NCBI GenBank assembly: GCA_017451225.1
Contig: JAFSPZ010000014.1
Coordinates: forward strand, 1 to 64,000
Reading direction: 5' to 3'
Origin: Muribaculaceae bacterium
GTDB taxonomy: Bacteria; Bacteroidota; Bacteroidia; Bacteroidales; Muribaculaceae
Length of the DNA stretch: 64,000 nucleotides
Part shown: positions 1 through 11,500 of the stretch, in pieces
Numbering within the stretch: the first letter of the stretch is position 1
How the letters are laid out: every line of letters begins with the position of its first letter
Notes under the pieces: generated by a model
The model's input: only the letters and a program-made list of their open reading frames with translations
Told to the model about the DNA's origin: nothing
The model's database searches: none
Made by a program: the position numbers and the translations under genes

Positions 1-492
1 GCGATAGCTAGGCTTGTTGCGGTCGCACACCTGGCTGCGCATGCCCTTGACGCGGTCGTTGGAAGGATTGCCGTTGGCAAAACGGTCGGGCATGAGCATG
101 TAGAGCACGTCGGCATTGGTGAATCCCATGCGACGGTCACCGCTCATCTCGCGAGCCTTGAGATCATATTTCACCTGCATTGTCAACTTGCCAATAGTGA
201 AATCAATTTTCATGGTGCCTGGCTGAGCTCCGGCAGTGTTGAGGTAAACGAGCAGATAGTTTGGACTATCAAGACGCACCACCGAGTCGATTTTCACTCC
301 GGCATAGTCGGTCTTTACCTCAGCATTACGGATGTTCTCCCCATACACCATGAGCTGCACCGAAGGGTTCTTCATGCCCACAAACCAGTTGGTGGGCTCA
401 ATGCGGTTAACCCTAAAAGCTGGCATCTTGGGAGCTGCCCAAGCACCTGCTACCCACAATGTGGCTAAAGCTATTAACAATATCTTTTTCAT
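1..492 (-). CDS. susA: SusA-like GH13 neopullulanase/cyclomaltodextrinase, N-terminal part (cut by window edge)
   Basis: Only the first 164 codons are in the window; the gene runs off the left edge. It starts with a signal peptide (MKKILLIALATLWVAGAWA), so the enzyme is exported to the periplasm. Next comes a beta-sandwich of the cyclomaltodextrinase N-terminal type (about residues 24-125: RVNRIEPTNWFVGMKNP, then LMVYGENI), followed by the start of a GH13 barrel (VLYMLMPDRFANGNPSND, about residues 135-152). This order is that of Bacteroides SusA, which cuts maltooligosaccharides in the periplasm. It is the last visible gene of the minus-strand operon with pullulanase, susB and malQ. The catalytic residues lie outside the window, so substrate preference cannot be judged; the symbol is by homology. 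Confidence 0.85.
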   Translation of the reverse strand, partial: MKKILLIALATLWVAGAWAAPKMPAFRVNRIEPTNWFVGMKNPSVQLMVYGENIRNAEVKTDYAGVKIDSVVRLDSPNYLLVYLNTAGAQPGTMKIDFTIGKLTMQVKYDLKAREMSGDRRMGFTNADVLYMLMPDRFANGNPSNDRVKGMRSQVCDRNKPSYR

Positions 493-539
493 ATATAAAT
501 ATAAAAACTATGAACTATTAACTATAAACTGTGAACTAC

Positions 540-2510
540 TTAGTCGTGCATGATAATTGCCGAGCGAGATGGAACAATGATTTCGTCGGTCGTGATAGTG
601 TAGAGTCCAGCCTCATTGATTATATCGCCGTCGCCCACGATAGTGTAGGTCGACTTGGGCATTTTCACTGTGCGCTTCTCGTTGTTGCTGTTAAGAATAA
701 CGATGATATTGTTCCAAGTGTCGCCCACTTGTTTCAAATCCTTGAGACGATAAACCACCAGACAATCGCCGCCAGGCAGGAACTCCAAGTGCTTGCGCAC
801 TAGGTCGGCACTGCCCAAGCGGAAACCCTCATGATGCTTGCGCAAGGCAATGAGGTTTTTGTAGTAGTTAAACACCTCGGGGTGCTTGATGCGACCATTC
901 CAGTCAAGGCGATTTATGCTGTCGGGGCTCTCATAGCTGTTGTGCACACCCTTCTTGTCTCGCAGCAATTCCTCACCACTGAGCATGAAAGGAATGCCTT
1001 GTGAAGTGAACACTGCAGTTTGTGCAAGCAAGTCGAGCTTAACAAGCTCCTTGTCATTGCCCTTTACTCCAGGCACACTGGCGCGCAGGCGGTCAACGAG
1101 GCACATATCATCGTGGCAGCTCACATAAGAAATCATCTGAGTTGGCTCAAGTGCAAATGGCTCCTTGCTGTAGTTCACCTTTGAGTAGTTGACCTGTGGA
1201 TGCTGTATTGCTCCCACAATACCAAATTTCAGGCTCTCTTCAAATCCAGGTAGACCGCCAAGGAACGCAGCCTTGTCGTCGCCATCCCATGGTCCACGCA
1301 GCGCGTCGCGAATATCGTCGCTGAAGGCAGCGACACCCGGCATCTGCTTCACGTTGGCCTTCATGGCAAGTTTGTCGCCAGGATAGGCACACGAGCCAGC
1401 ACTCCATCCCTCGCCGTAGACGAGCATCGTTGGGTCAATGCTGTGCACCATGTCGGCAATCTTGTTCATAGTTTCAATATCGTGCACACCCATAAGGTCA
1501 AAGCGGAAACCATCGATGTGATACTCGTCAATCCAGTATTTCACGCTTGTGAGCATGAACTGACGCATGATTTCCTGGTCACTGGCAGTCTCGTTACCAC
1601 ATCCACTTCCATTACTCCATGAGCCATCGGCATTCTTGCGGTAGAAAGTGCCTGGGCAAGTTTTTTGGAAGTTTCCGTCATCAATGCTATAAGTGTGATT
1701 ATACACTACATCAAGAATCACGCGGATGCCAGCTTTGTGTAACGCCTGTACCATCTGCTTGAACTCGCGGTTTCGAGCAGCGGGGTTATAGGGATCAGTC
1801 GAATATCCACCCTCGGGAACGTTATAATTCAATGGATCATAACCCCAATTGTAACGATTCTGATCAAGCTTAGTCTCATCGATTGACGCGTAGTCGTAGG
1901 AAGGCAACACATGCACAGCGTTCACACCCAAATCGGTGAGATGACCGATAGCCCAGGGCTCGGTGAGAGCCATGAACTTACCGGGATACTCTGTGCTTAC
2001 CCTCTTAACAGTGACCGAAGGGTCGAGATTGATGTTGCGGGCAATAGAGAAATCGCGATGATGCATCTCATAGATGACATGGTCTTTGAGATTTATCGCA
2101 GGGCGCACATCTTGTCCCCATTCTGCAGGGTTGGTCTCGGCCAAGTCGATGATGGCACCACGGCGGCCGTTCACACCCACTGCCTTGGCAAAGATGCCTG
2201 GGTTCTCGCCCATATAATTGCCGTTATATTTCACGTCAAAAGTATAGAACTTGCCTTTGAGGTCACCCTTCACTTTGCCAGTCCACTCATCCTTACTCCC
2301 CTTAACGCGCTTGAGGTCAATCTTCTTGAGCATGTTGCCGTCCTTGCCAGCATCGTAGATGCGCACGGTTACTGCCTGCGCGTCATCGTTGGTGTTCAGG
2401 AAGAACGTAGTGGCCTTGGGGGTGTAGGTCATCTCGTTGAAATTATAGTCGCGAGCACCTGCTGTTGCCATAGTCAATGCGATGATTACTGTTAATAGTA
2501 TCTTTTTCAT
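540..2510 (-). CDS. pulA: Type I pullulanase (GH13), exported
   Basis: Hydrolyses alpha-1,6 branch points of pullulan and branched maltodextrins. 656 aa, with a signal peptide (residues 1-19, ending ATAGA) that predicts a periplasmic site. An N-terminal beta-sandwich (about 20-135) precedes the barrel. The type I pullulanase signature YNWGYDP is at 220-226. GH13 regions are visible: DVVYNH (267-272), GFRFDLMG with nucleophile Asp338, YGEGW with acid/base Glu367, and SCHDD with Asp467/468. Region IV reads SCHDD where most type I enzymes have EAHDN, a mild divergence. A C-terminal beta domain closes the protein. It sits 25 bp downstream of susB and 47 bp upstream of the susA-like gene in one operon, consistent with debranching before SusA/SusB attack. 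Confidence 0.93.
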   Translation of the reverse strand: MKKILLTVIIALTMATAGARDYNFNEMTYTPKATTFFLNTNDDAQAVTVRIYDAGKDGNMLKKIDLKRVKGSKDEWTGKVKGDLKGKFYTFDVKYNGNYMGENPGIFAKAVGVNGRRGAIIDLAETNPAEWGQDVRPAINLKDHVIYEMHHRDFSIARNINLDPSVTVKRVSTEYPGKFMALTEPWAIGHLTDLGVNAVHVLPSYDYASIDETKLDQNRYNWGYDPLNYNVPEGGYSTDPYNPAARNREFKQMVQALHKAGIRVILDVVYNHTYSIDDGNFQKTCPGTFYRKNADGSWSNGSGCGNETASDQEIMRQFMLTSVKYWIDEYHIDGFRFDLMGVHDIETMNKIADMVHSIDPTMLVYGEGWSAGSCAYPGDKLAMKANVKQMPGVAAFSDDIRDALRGPWDGDDKAAFLGGLPGFEESLKFGIVGAIQHPQVNYSKVNYSKEPFALEPTQMISYVSCHDDMCLVDRLRASVPGVKGNDKELVKLDLLAQTAVFTSQGIPFMLSGEELLRDKKGVHNSYESPDSINRLDWNGRIKHPEVFNYYKNLIALRKHHEGFRLGSADLVRKHLEFLPGGDCLVVYRLKDLKQVGDTWNNIIVILNSNNEKRTVKMPKSTYTIVGDGDIINEAGLYTITTDEIIVPSRSAIIMHD

Positions 2511-2535
2511 ATCAAAAATCTTTTATCTTCTTTCT

Positions 2536-4764
<2,229 letters not shown>

Positions 4765-4771
4765 TTAAATT

Positions 4772-4815
4772 AGAGGTTCTAGATTTCTAGAATTCCTAGA
4801 TTGTCTAGAACCTCT
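4772..4815 (-). repeat. CTAG-rich inverted repeat between malQ and susB
   Basis: A perfect 12-bp inverted repeat, AGAGGTTCTAGA (4772-4783) and TCTAGAACCTCT (4804-4815), encloses 20 bp that contain a second near-palindrome (CTAGAATTCCTAG). It lies inside the malQ-susB intergenic gap of the operon. There is no T-tract after it on the minus strand, so an RNA-stability hairpin or mobile-repeat relic is more likely than a terminator. Confidence 0.7.
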
Positions 4816-4825
4816 TGGTTAGAAA

Positions 4826-7507
4826 TTAACGATAGCTTTGAGCAATGAGTTGCTTGATCTTGGCATTGAACTCCGAGTTGTTCATCAAGTCCTCGATTGT
4901 CATGTGCATGCGGTAGCGCCAGTAATGGCGTGGGTTAGCAGGCACGTTGATGCGTTCGGCATCGGCATCGGGCAAGCGCAAATCCTCGTCAATCGACAAC
5001 CAGTCTTGCAAACTGATTAAGCACAGCATTGAAGGGCTGTAGAGGTGCTGAGCAACAATGTCGCGAGCAAGCCATCCTGGCAGTGGATGAGGAGCTGGTC
5101 CCGATTTCCACATAACCTCGTTGTAGTACTCTTGCGAGAGCTGCCAGTCTTCATCCCACCACTGACGCAGAGTGCTCATGTCGTGGGTGCTGATGGTACT
5201 TACCGAACGGTAAGGATTGCTCTGCAGATGACCAAACTTGAGTTTGTTGTCCTTTGGCATCGACTGAATCTCGAGGCTCAGAATCTTAAGCTCGTTCATT
5301 ACCCAGGGTACGCAGTCGGGCACCATACCGAGGTCCTCGGCACACACGAGCATGCGGGTAGCCTGAACCAAGCGTGGCAACTTCTTCATCGCCTCGTGAT
5401 ACCAGAAGCGGTTGTTGCGACGATAGTAGTAGTCGTTGTAGATGCGGTTGAACGCTTCCTTGTCGTTGTCCCACAGTGCCTCATAGATGAGAGCAAGCTG
5501 TGCGGTGATGCGTGGGTGGAACTTGTTAGGATCCTTGCGGTCACGTACAAATAGCACATTGTTGATGAGCGAGTACAAGCCGTCGCGCACCCACTTGTCG
5601 TCATCGGTAGTCTTACCGGCAAAGGCTGCCTCAATCTTGCGCTGAGTGTCAAATTCAGGACGCATCTTCCAAATGTCGTCATGATCATGCTGGAGGAATG
5701 TGTCGCGCACACGCTGGGCGTGAGGGCCAAACACGCGGTCAATAATCCAATCGGCAATGAATGGCTGAGTGAAGAACTCCTCCTGCCAACGCAGACCGTA
5801 GCCTTCAACTTCCTCGCGGGTCATACCCAGAGCTGGCGAGAACTGTCCGAGCAGTCCCTGAACCGAGCTGATGGGAATCTCCCAGATGCGGAAGAAGCCA
5901 AGCACGTGGTCAATGCGGTAAGCGTCGAAATACTCGCTCATGTTCTGGAAGCGGCGAACCCACCACTGGCAACCGTCCTTGAGCATCTCGTCCCAGTTGT
6001 AGGTGGGGAAGCCCCAGTTCTGTCCGTCGGCACTGAAGGCATCGGGTGGAGCACCAGCCTGACCATTCATGTTAAAGTAGTTGGGCTCTACCCATGCGTC
6101 GCAACCATTGGGGCTGATGCCGATGGGGATGTCACCCTTTAGAATCACATGCTTGCTGCGGGCATACTCGTGAGCAGACTTCATCTGCTTGCTAAGCTCA
6201 AACTGAACGAACATCCAGAATGCAGCCTCCTTACCCATAGTGGTGGTGGCGTCCTCAACACTCTTCTTGAGCGATGGAGTGAACTGGCGGTGATTGGGCC
6301 ATTCCTTGAAATTGGCCGTACCGAACTTGTCGCGCAGTACGCAGAAAGCAGCGTAAGGCACGAGCCAACGCTTATTGTCGGCATAGAATTTCTTATAATC
6401 ATTACCCTTGACAATCTTCTCGCCTTCTTGAGTCCAAACATCGCGCAGATAATCAAGTTTGAGCTTATTGACACGCTCATAGTCGATTTGTGGCAGTTTA
6501 TTGAGCTCCTTACCTTGAGCAAGGTAGTTCTTCATCTTCTCTACGTCTTTGAGAGCAGGAAGCTGCTTGATATCGACATACATGGGATGCAGAGCATAGA
6601 TTGAAATGCTGTTATAGGGATAACTATCGGTCCATGTCTTTGTGATGGTAGTGTCGTTGATGGGGAGTACCTGAAGGGCACGCTGACCTGTACGCTCCAT
6701 CCAGTCAATCATCTTCTTGAGGTCGCCAAAGTCGCCCACACCGCAGCTCTGCTCACTGCGAAGCGAGAAGATGGGAATTACTGTACCGGCGATGCGCCAG
6801 GCGGGAAGGGGGAAGGTGGCCTGTGCCAGCTCATAGCTCACCACCTCGCCTGTAGCCAGGTTGGGGAGCTCGATGCTGCGGTTGTCACACTCTTCCCAGC
6901 ACACTCCGTCTTTGTCGTCGAGAGCGACAAACTTAAACACGATGCGATTGCTAGCGAGTTTCGAAGTGTTGAGCTTGATGGTCCACTGATTGTGGGTCAC
7001 CTCGGTCATCTCAAGGCCACGCTTAGTGCTCCAGTCACCCAGAGCAGGGCCCTCGCCACACAGCACCAGGCGCTGATTGCCAGCAAGCTGTGGAGCACGC
7101 ACGTTGATGATTGCTGTTCTACCAAAGCCTGTGCTTGCCAACTTGCGCTCAGGGCGCTCGGCAAGGCAATCGGTGAAGGCACTACTATACAGATAGCTGT
7201 CCTCGGGCAGGTCAAGCCAGTGGTCATAGATGGTGTACTTCTTGGCCTTGGCACACGAGAACACTAAGCGGTGAGGCACCGTCTGCCACTCATGACGCAC
7301 TTCGTCATCACCGCGATTCACGCTGTAGTAGTAGTCGATGTGACGGCCACTAACTCCAGGATAAGACACCTCGCAAGTCCAGCGATGACCGTCGGTTGTG
7401 GTCATCTTGTGGGTGGCATCGAGGAAATCGAGCTTGCTGTCGTTGATGTGCAACACAACTTCCTCACCAAAGATTGTTTGATAGTCAAGATTAAAAATCA
7501 GTTTCAT
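4826..7507 (-). CDS. malQ: 4-alpha-glucanotransferase MalQ (GH77) with two N-terminal CBM20 domains
   Basis: Transfers alpha-1,4-glucan segments between maltodextrins and releases glucose. 893 aa with no signal peptide, so cytoplasmic. Two starch-binding CBM20 domains (about 1-95 and 131-230; the second carries LCGEGPALGDWS) precede the GH77 barrel, the layout of plant DPE2 and Bacteroides MalQ. Catalytic motifs: YRIDHVLGFFRIWEIP with nucleophile Asp533, CAEDLG with acid/base Glu724, and STHDMSTLR with Asp776. It is the promoter-proximal gene of the alpha-glucan operon. A GCAAACGTTTGC-like palindrome lies about 100 bp upstream. As the only evident cytoplasmic member, it links imported maltodextrin to central metabolism. 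Confidence 0.95.
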   Translation of the reverse strand: MKLIFNLDYQTIFGEEVVLHINDSKLDFLDATHKMTTTDGHRWTCEVSYPGVSGRHIDYYYSVNRGDDEVRHEWQTVPHRLVFSCAKAKKYTIYDHWLDLPEDSYLYSSAFTDCLAERPERKLASTGFGRTAIINVRAPQLAGNQRLVLCGEGPALGDWSTKRGLEMTEVTHNQWTIKLNTSKLASNRIVFKFVALDDKDGVCWEECDNRSIELPNLATGEVVSYELAQATFPLPAWRIAGTVIPIFSLRSEQSCGVGDFGDLKKMIDWMERTGQRALQVLPINDTTITKTWTDSYPYNSISIYALHPMYVDIKQLPALKDVEKMKNYLAQGKELNKLPQIDYERVNKLKLDYLRDVWTQEGEKIVKGNDYKKFYADNKRWLVPYAAFCVLRDKFGTANFKEWPNHRQFTPSLKKSVEDATTTMGKEAAFWMFVQFELSKQMKSAHEYARSKHVILKGDIPIGISPNGCDAWVEPNYFNMNGQAGAPPDAFSADGQNWGFPTYNWDEMLKDGCQWWVRRFQNMSEYFDAYRIDHVLGFFRIWEIPISSVQGLLGQFSPALGMTREEVEGYGLRWQEEFFTQPFIADWIIDRVFGPHAQRVRDTFLQHDHDDIWKMRPEFDTQRKIEAAFAGKTTDDDKWVRDGLYSLINNVLFVRDRKDPNKFHPRITAQLALIYEALWDNDKEAFNRIYNDYYYRRNNRFWYHEAMKKLPRLVQATRMLVCAEDLGMVPDCVPWVMNELKILSLEIQSMPKDNKLKFGHLQSNPYRSVSTISTHDMSTLRQWWDEDWQLSQEYYNEVMWKSGPAPHPLPGWLARDIVAQHLYSPSMLCLISLQDWLSIDEDLRLPDADAERINVPANPRHYWRYRMHMTIEDLMNNSEFNAKIKQLIAQSYR

Positions 7508-7540
7508 AGTGTATATTTTATGATTATTTTTTCCAGTGAG

Positions 7541-7617
7541 TAAAATTAATAATAATAAAACTATATATATATATCAATTATTATAATAATGTTGAATAAA
7601 GTGTGAAAACGTTTGCA
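7541..7617 (-). promoter_or_regulatory. malQ operon promoter with upstream palindromic operator
   Basis: On the minus strand, TAATTTTA (7541-7548) is one base from the TAnnTTTG -7 consensus and lies 33 bp before the malQ ATG. Upstream, 7606-7617 carries GAAAACGTTTGC on the plus strand, one mismatch from GCAAACGTTTGC. Operator and -7 box are 57 bp apart, as at two other starch genes in this window. No good -33 TTTG is visible, which fits an activator-dependent promoter. Confidence 0.6.
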
Positions 7618-7677
7618 AAGTGCCGCGAATAGATGATAAAAATACGCCACAACTATCCTTAAAATCATTTTTTTCAT

Positions 7678-7685
7678 TATTTTTG
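7678..7685 (+). promoter_or_regulatory. -7 element of the PIG-L deacetylase gene
   Basis: TATTTTTG matches the Bacteroidetes -7 consensus TAnnTTTG and stands 29 bp before the ATG. No clear -33 TTTG was seen. Confidence 0.5.
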
Positions 7686-7714
7686 CAAAAACTATTCTAC
7701 TAATCTATTCAAAA

Positions 7715-8464
7715 ATGAATCGTCGAGAAATGATAAAAAAGACTGGCATGGCAGCTTTGGGGGCTACCGTGCTTGGGCTACCGGCTGTAGCCAACGAACA
7801 TGGCAAAATTGTTAACACGCGACGCCGCAAGGTATTGGTGATAGGAGCACACCCCGATGATCCCGAAACGGGTTGCGGCGGCACGATGTGCCTGTTAGCC
7901 GATGCTGGTCACGAGGTGGTGTGTGTATATTTGACCCGAGGCGAAGCTGGCATCGCCGGTAAGAGCCACGATGAGGCTGCCGCCATACGCGTGGTGGAGA
8001 GCAAGAATGCCTGCGAAATCACCGGTGCGCGACACATCTTCATGAGCCAGATTGACGGCAACACCGAGGTGAACCTTGAACGTTATAAAGAAATGCGCGA
8101 ACTCATTGACCGTGAGAACCCCGACGTGGTGCTCACCCACTGGCCCATTGATGCTCACCGCGACCATGCAGTGTGCGGCACACTTGTGCTTGACGCATGG
8201 CGACGACTAGACCGCAGGTTCAGGCTCTACTATTTCGAGGTAATGACAGGCGAGCAGACTCAGATGTTCCACCCCACCCATTGGGTGAATATTGAGGCGG
8301 TGCTTGAGCGCAAGCACGAGGCCTGCAACTGCCATGTGAGCCAAGGCATGAAAGAACTTTACGACGGCTGGCACACCACTATGGAACGCTTTCGTGGCAT
8401 CGAGAGCCGCTGCTTGGCTGCCGAGGCCTTTGCGCTTCATAGCGACTCGCTGGCTTCTCTTTGA
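7715..8464 (+). CDS. Exported PIG-L/LmbE-family zinc deacetylase
   Basis: 249 aa. The N-terminus (NRREMIKK, then a hydrophobic stretch to about residue 26) looks like a Tat signal, which would export a folded metalloenzyme. The PIG-L fold follows: GAHPDD (44-49) supplies the His46/Asp49 zinc ligands and Asp48, and AHRDH (147-151) supplies the third ligand, His151. Family members remove N-acetyl groups from GlcNAc-type sugars such as GlcNAc-PI and mycothiol or bacillithiol precursors; the substrate here is unknown. It is divergent from malQ and convergent with the large binding-protein gene, with a shared terminator between. A twin-arginine-like signal on a stand-alone PIG-L protein is frequent in Bacteroidales. 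Confidence 0.85.
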   Translation: MNRREMIKKTGMAALGATVLGLPAVANEHGKIVNTRRRKVLVIGAHPDDPETGCGGTMCLLADAGHEVVCVYLTRGEAGIAGKSHDEAAAIRVVESKNACEITGARHIFMSQIDGNTEVNLERYKEMRELIDRENPDVVLTHWPIDAHRDHAVCGTLVLDAWRRLDRRFRLYYFEVMTGEQTQMFHPTHWVNIEAVLERKHEACNCHVSQGMKELYDGWHTTMERFRGIESRCLAAEAFALHSDSLASL

Positions 8465-8505
8465 AATGCACAATTCATTATGCATAATGCACAATTGCTA
8501 CGCTA
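8465..8505. repeat. Degenerate TGCATAATGCACAATT-type spacer repeat
   Basis: Directly after the stop codon, AATGCACAATTCATTATGCA is followed by TAATGCACAATTG. The same words on the other strand recur at 49751-49806, and weaker forms at 22216-22245. Its position right after a stop codon suggests a dispersed non-coding spacer element. Confidence 0.45.
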
Positions 8506-8525
8506 GAAAAGCGAACAGAAGAAGC

Positions 8526-8567
8526 ATGAAAAATGAGACTCAGGTTTGCCCGAGTCTCATTTTTCAT
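8526..8567. terminator. Bidirectional intrinsic terminator
   Basis: A perfect 16-bp stem (8526-8541 with 8552-8567; core ATGAGACTC / GAGTCTCAT) has a 10-nt loop and A/T runs on both sides. It separates the convergent deacetylase and binding-protein genes and can end transcripts from both strands. Confidence 0.9.
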
Positions 8568-8583
8568 TCAATGATTCAACTGA

Positions 8584-11500
8584 TTACTTCATGATAACTT
8601 TTGATGACTCGCGTGAGCCGTCGGTGTATTCCTTGACGATGATGTTCACGCCCTGGAATGGAGTGCTTGATTCAACGCCCATCATGTTATAGTAGCGTGT
8701 GGCCTTAAGAGTGCGCATGCCGCTGGCCTTATCGGCGTTGATGGTCTCGATGGCAGTCATTATCTGTTCGTCACTTAGATAGACAGGGCAAACAGTGTAT
8801 TTGCCTATTGAACCAGTTTCAGCTTTTGTGTTCACATCATCAGCAGGTTCCGCCGACTGATTTACCTTGACAATAGCATACCAGCCCTTATAGCTAGCAC
8901 CCTCATGAAGATAATCCTTGCCAGGATATTGGCCACAAACATCCATCTGATATGGCTCAAGTGCTGTGATAGCTTCACCATCTAGGTTGAATTTATCAAA
9001 ATAGCTCCAGTCGATGACAAACTCGCCATCAAAACCAGTATTGCTCGGAGTATAAAAATATTCATGTCCATCACTGTCTTCGTGATATGTCGCCCAGTCC
9101 ATAATGGCAAACTCGTTGGGTTTAGGCTCAACAAAGAAGTACCATTCATTCTCTCCAGTGCGATACTGATAACAAGAACCATTCAAGTGAATGGGAGTGA
9201 AGTGGTTGGGTTGATACTTCTCACCCACTGAACCCACGTTGCTTATAGAGATAGCTGTGAAAGTGGGATTCACACTGTTGGTCTTGGTACCATAGAGTGT
9301 AAATGGCTTGCCAATGAGGCCAATAAGGGTCTCGGTATCTACTAGTCCGTCCTCGCTGGGATAAATCTCCACCCAGTTGCTCTGGTCGTAGTCACGAGAT
9401 TGCAGAACAGAACCATCGTCATTCCCAGCATTAACGGTCTTGGCAAAGTCCTTATAGCCCATACCATTGACACTCTTGTTGTTGTAATCGTTATTGCCCT
9501 TGGCAAGCAGTGTGCCCCTCACGCGGCTATACCACACACCAGTGAGAGTTACCGAAGTTGGGAAGCCATCGGGCTCATTCTCGATAACATCGACGTTGCC
9601 GCCAATGCGGTAGAGAAGGCCAAGATAATCGTAGCAGCCCTGGTTCTCGAATGGGAGGTCGCCAGTTTGACGCTTGTCGGTCTCGAGGGCATCGTGTCCG
9701 TTGTTGAAGATAATACCAGTGGCGTTGCTCACATTAAAGTTAGAGAGGTCGGCAAGGTAAACGGGGTGACCCTCGTCATCATAACCCACCTTCACCATCT
9801 GAACACCGGGCCATTCAAGACCTGGAACAGTCCACGCGTAGCAATACACATTGTTGTCGCCCCATCCCTTGATGTCGGTATAGTAAACATAGTTGCCGTC
9901 GCGGAAGGTAGAGCACAGAGCCTTTTGCTTAGCGCGGCTCTCGTAGGTGCGAGTCACGTCGATAAGTTCGCCGTTGTTCTGGCTCTGACTTCCATTGAGC
10001 GCAGCGTTGAAATCAGGAGTCCAAACGTACCACAGCTCGCCAGCAGTCTGCTGGGTTTGTGGCGACTCATAGTTGGCAAAGAATTTAAACACCCCTTCAG
10101 GATGCGCAGGAGCACCTTCGCCACCAGTGAGATAGGAAGGATATCCCTCTTTAGGTGTTCCATAACCAAACCTGATTGTAGCAGTACTGCGGTCGCTGTA
10201 CCAAGTGTACCACTCGGTACCATTCTCTGCAGTGATGGTAAACACATCGGGATTGCCGTTGAGACCATCGGCCGCATAAAGGAATCGTGAATTGTTATAA
10301 TTACTAATTATAGTGCCGTCATGATAACTCTCTGTTCCAGCCCATGGGCTGCTGATGGAGTTGCCCCACCAGGTAGTACCCACGTTGGTAGAGTTATACA
10401 TCATGCCATTAGAGCTGATCTCGGTGTCAATACCAAGCACGTAGTCGCCATTATTGGTTGGAGTGTTCTTATTCTTGAGCAAGTGGATAACAGTGCCACG
10501 GCCTGTCTTGGTGGCAAGGCGGTTTTCAAGTGTAGACTGGCTTAGCACATTATAGTTAGCATTCTCATCGGTCCACTCAAGGTAGATGTCGCTGTAGAGC
10601 ACGCCCTCATAGTGGTGGGTGCCGTCGCTGATGACAACATTCTCACCCTTGTCGTAGGTGGTGACTGCCATCCAGTAGTACATCTGTCCGTAGAACGAGC
10701 TGGGGCCGTTCATGGGCTGATTGTCGCAGGAGGGCACCGTGGTGCCTTGCACGCGCACGTGAGCCACGATGCGGCGCAATTTGTTGGCATCAGCCTTGGC
10801 TATGGGCTTATATTCTGCACCATCCCAGTAGTAATAAGCATCACTGCTGGTTTCATACATTTCACTGTCGACAACCTTCTTGTCGCCATTGTGGTGGAAC
10901 TGGAACTTGACAGGGCAGTTGGCGGGATGCACGGGAACAGCAAATTTGTACCATCCCAGAGTGCCATTGCCGTCGCCGGTGCCATCGCCTGCAGTGCTCA
11001 AACCGCTGTGTCCACCCACGGTCTCATCAAGAGTCTGGATGGGGTTGCCAGGCTGAACACCATCAAATGGCTTGCCATCCTTGTCCTCCACATAGATGTA
11101 AGGACGGGTGTAGTCGTAAACATAGATTGTGGGGCCGTCAAATGCTGTAACCATGAGCTGCTTACTATCGCCGTTGTAGAAGAACTCATAGGTTCCGGCT
11201 GGCAAGCTCCAACCATTGGTGTGAAGATCACCATTTCCAGCATTCTCACTGCCGGGCCTGGTATCAAGCCATTCGCCAAAGTGACCCGAACCACCATCAA
11301 TCCAGTAGTGATTGTCCTCGGTGGTGCTTGTAGTACCAATCATCATGGGCTCCGTAGTCTCCCAATTGCTGCCAAAGCCTTTAGTGAGCATAAACAATCC
11401 CACAGGCTGATTGTCGCTGCGGTGATAGTCGGTCATCACATTCACGTTGGCCACGCCACTATAGTTCACACCGTCACTTGTAACAAGCTCAGGATTGCTG

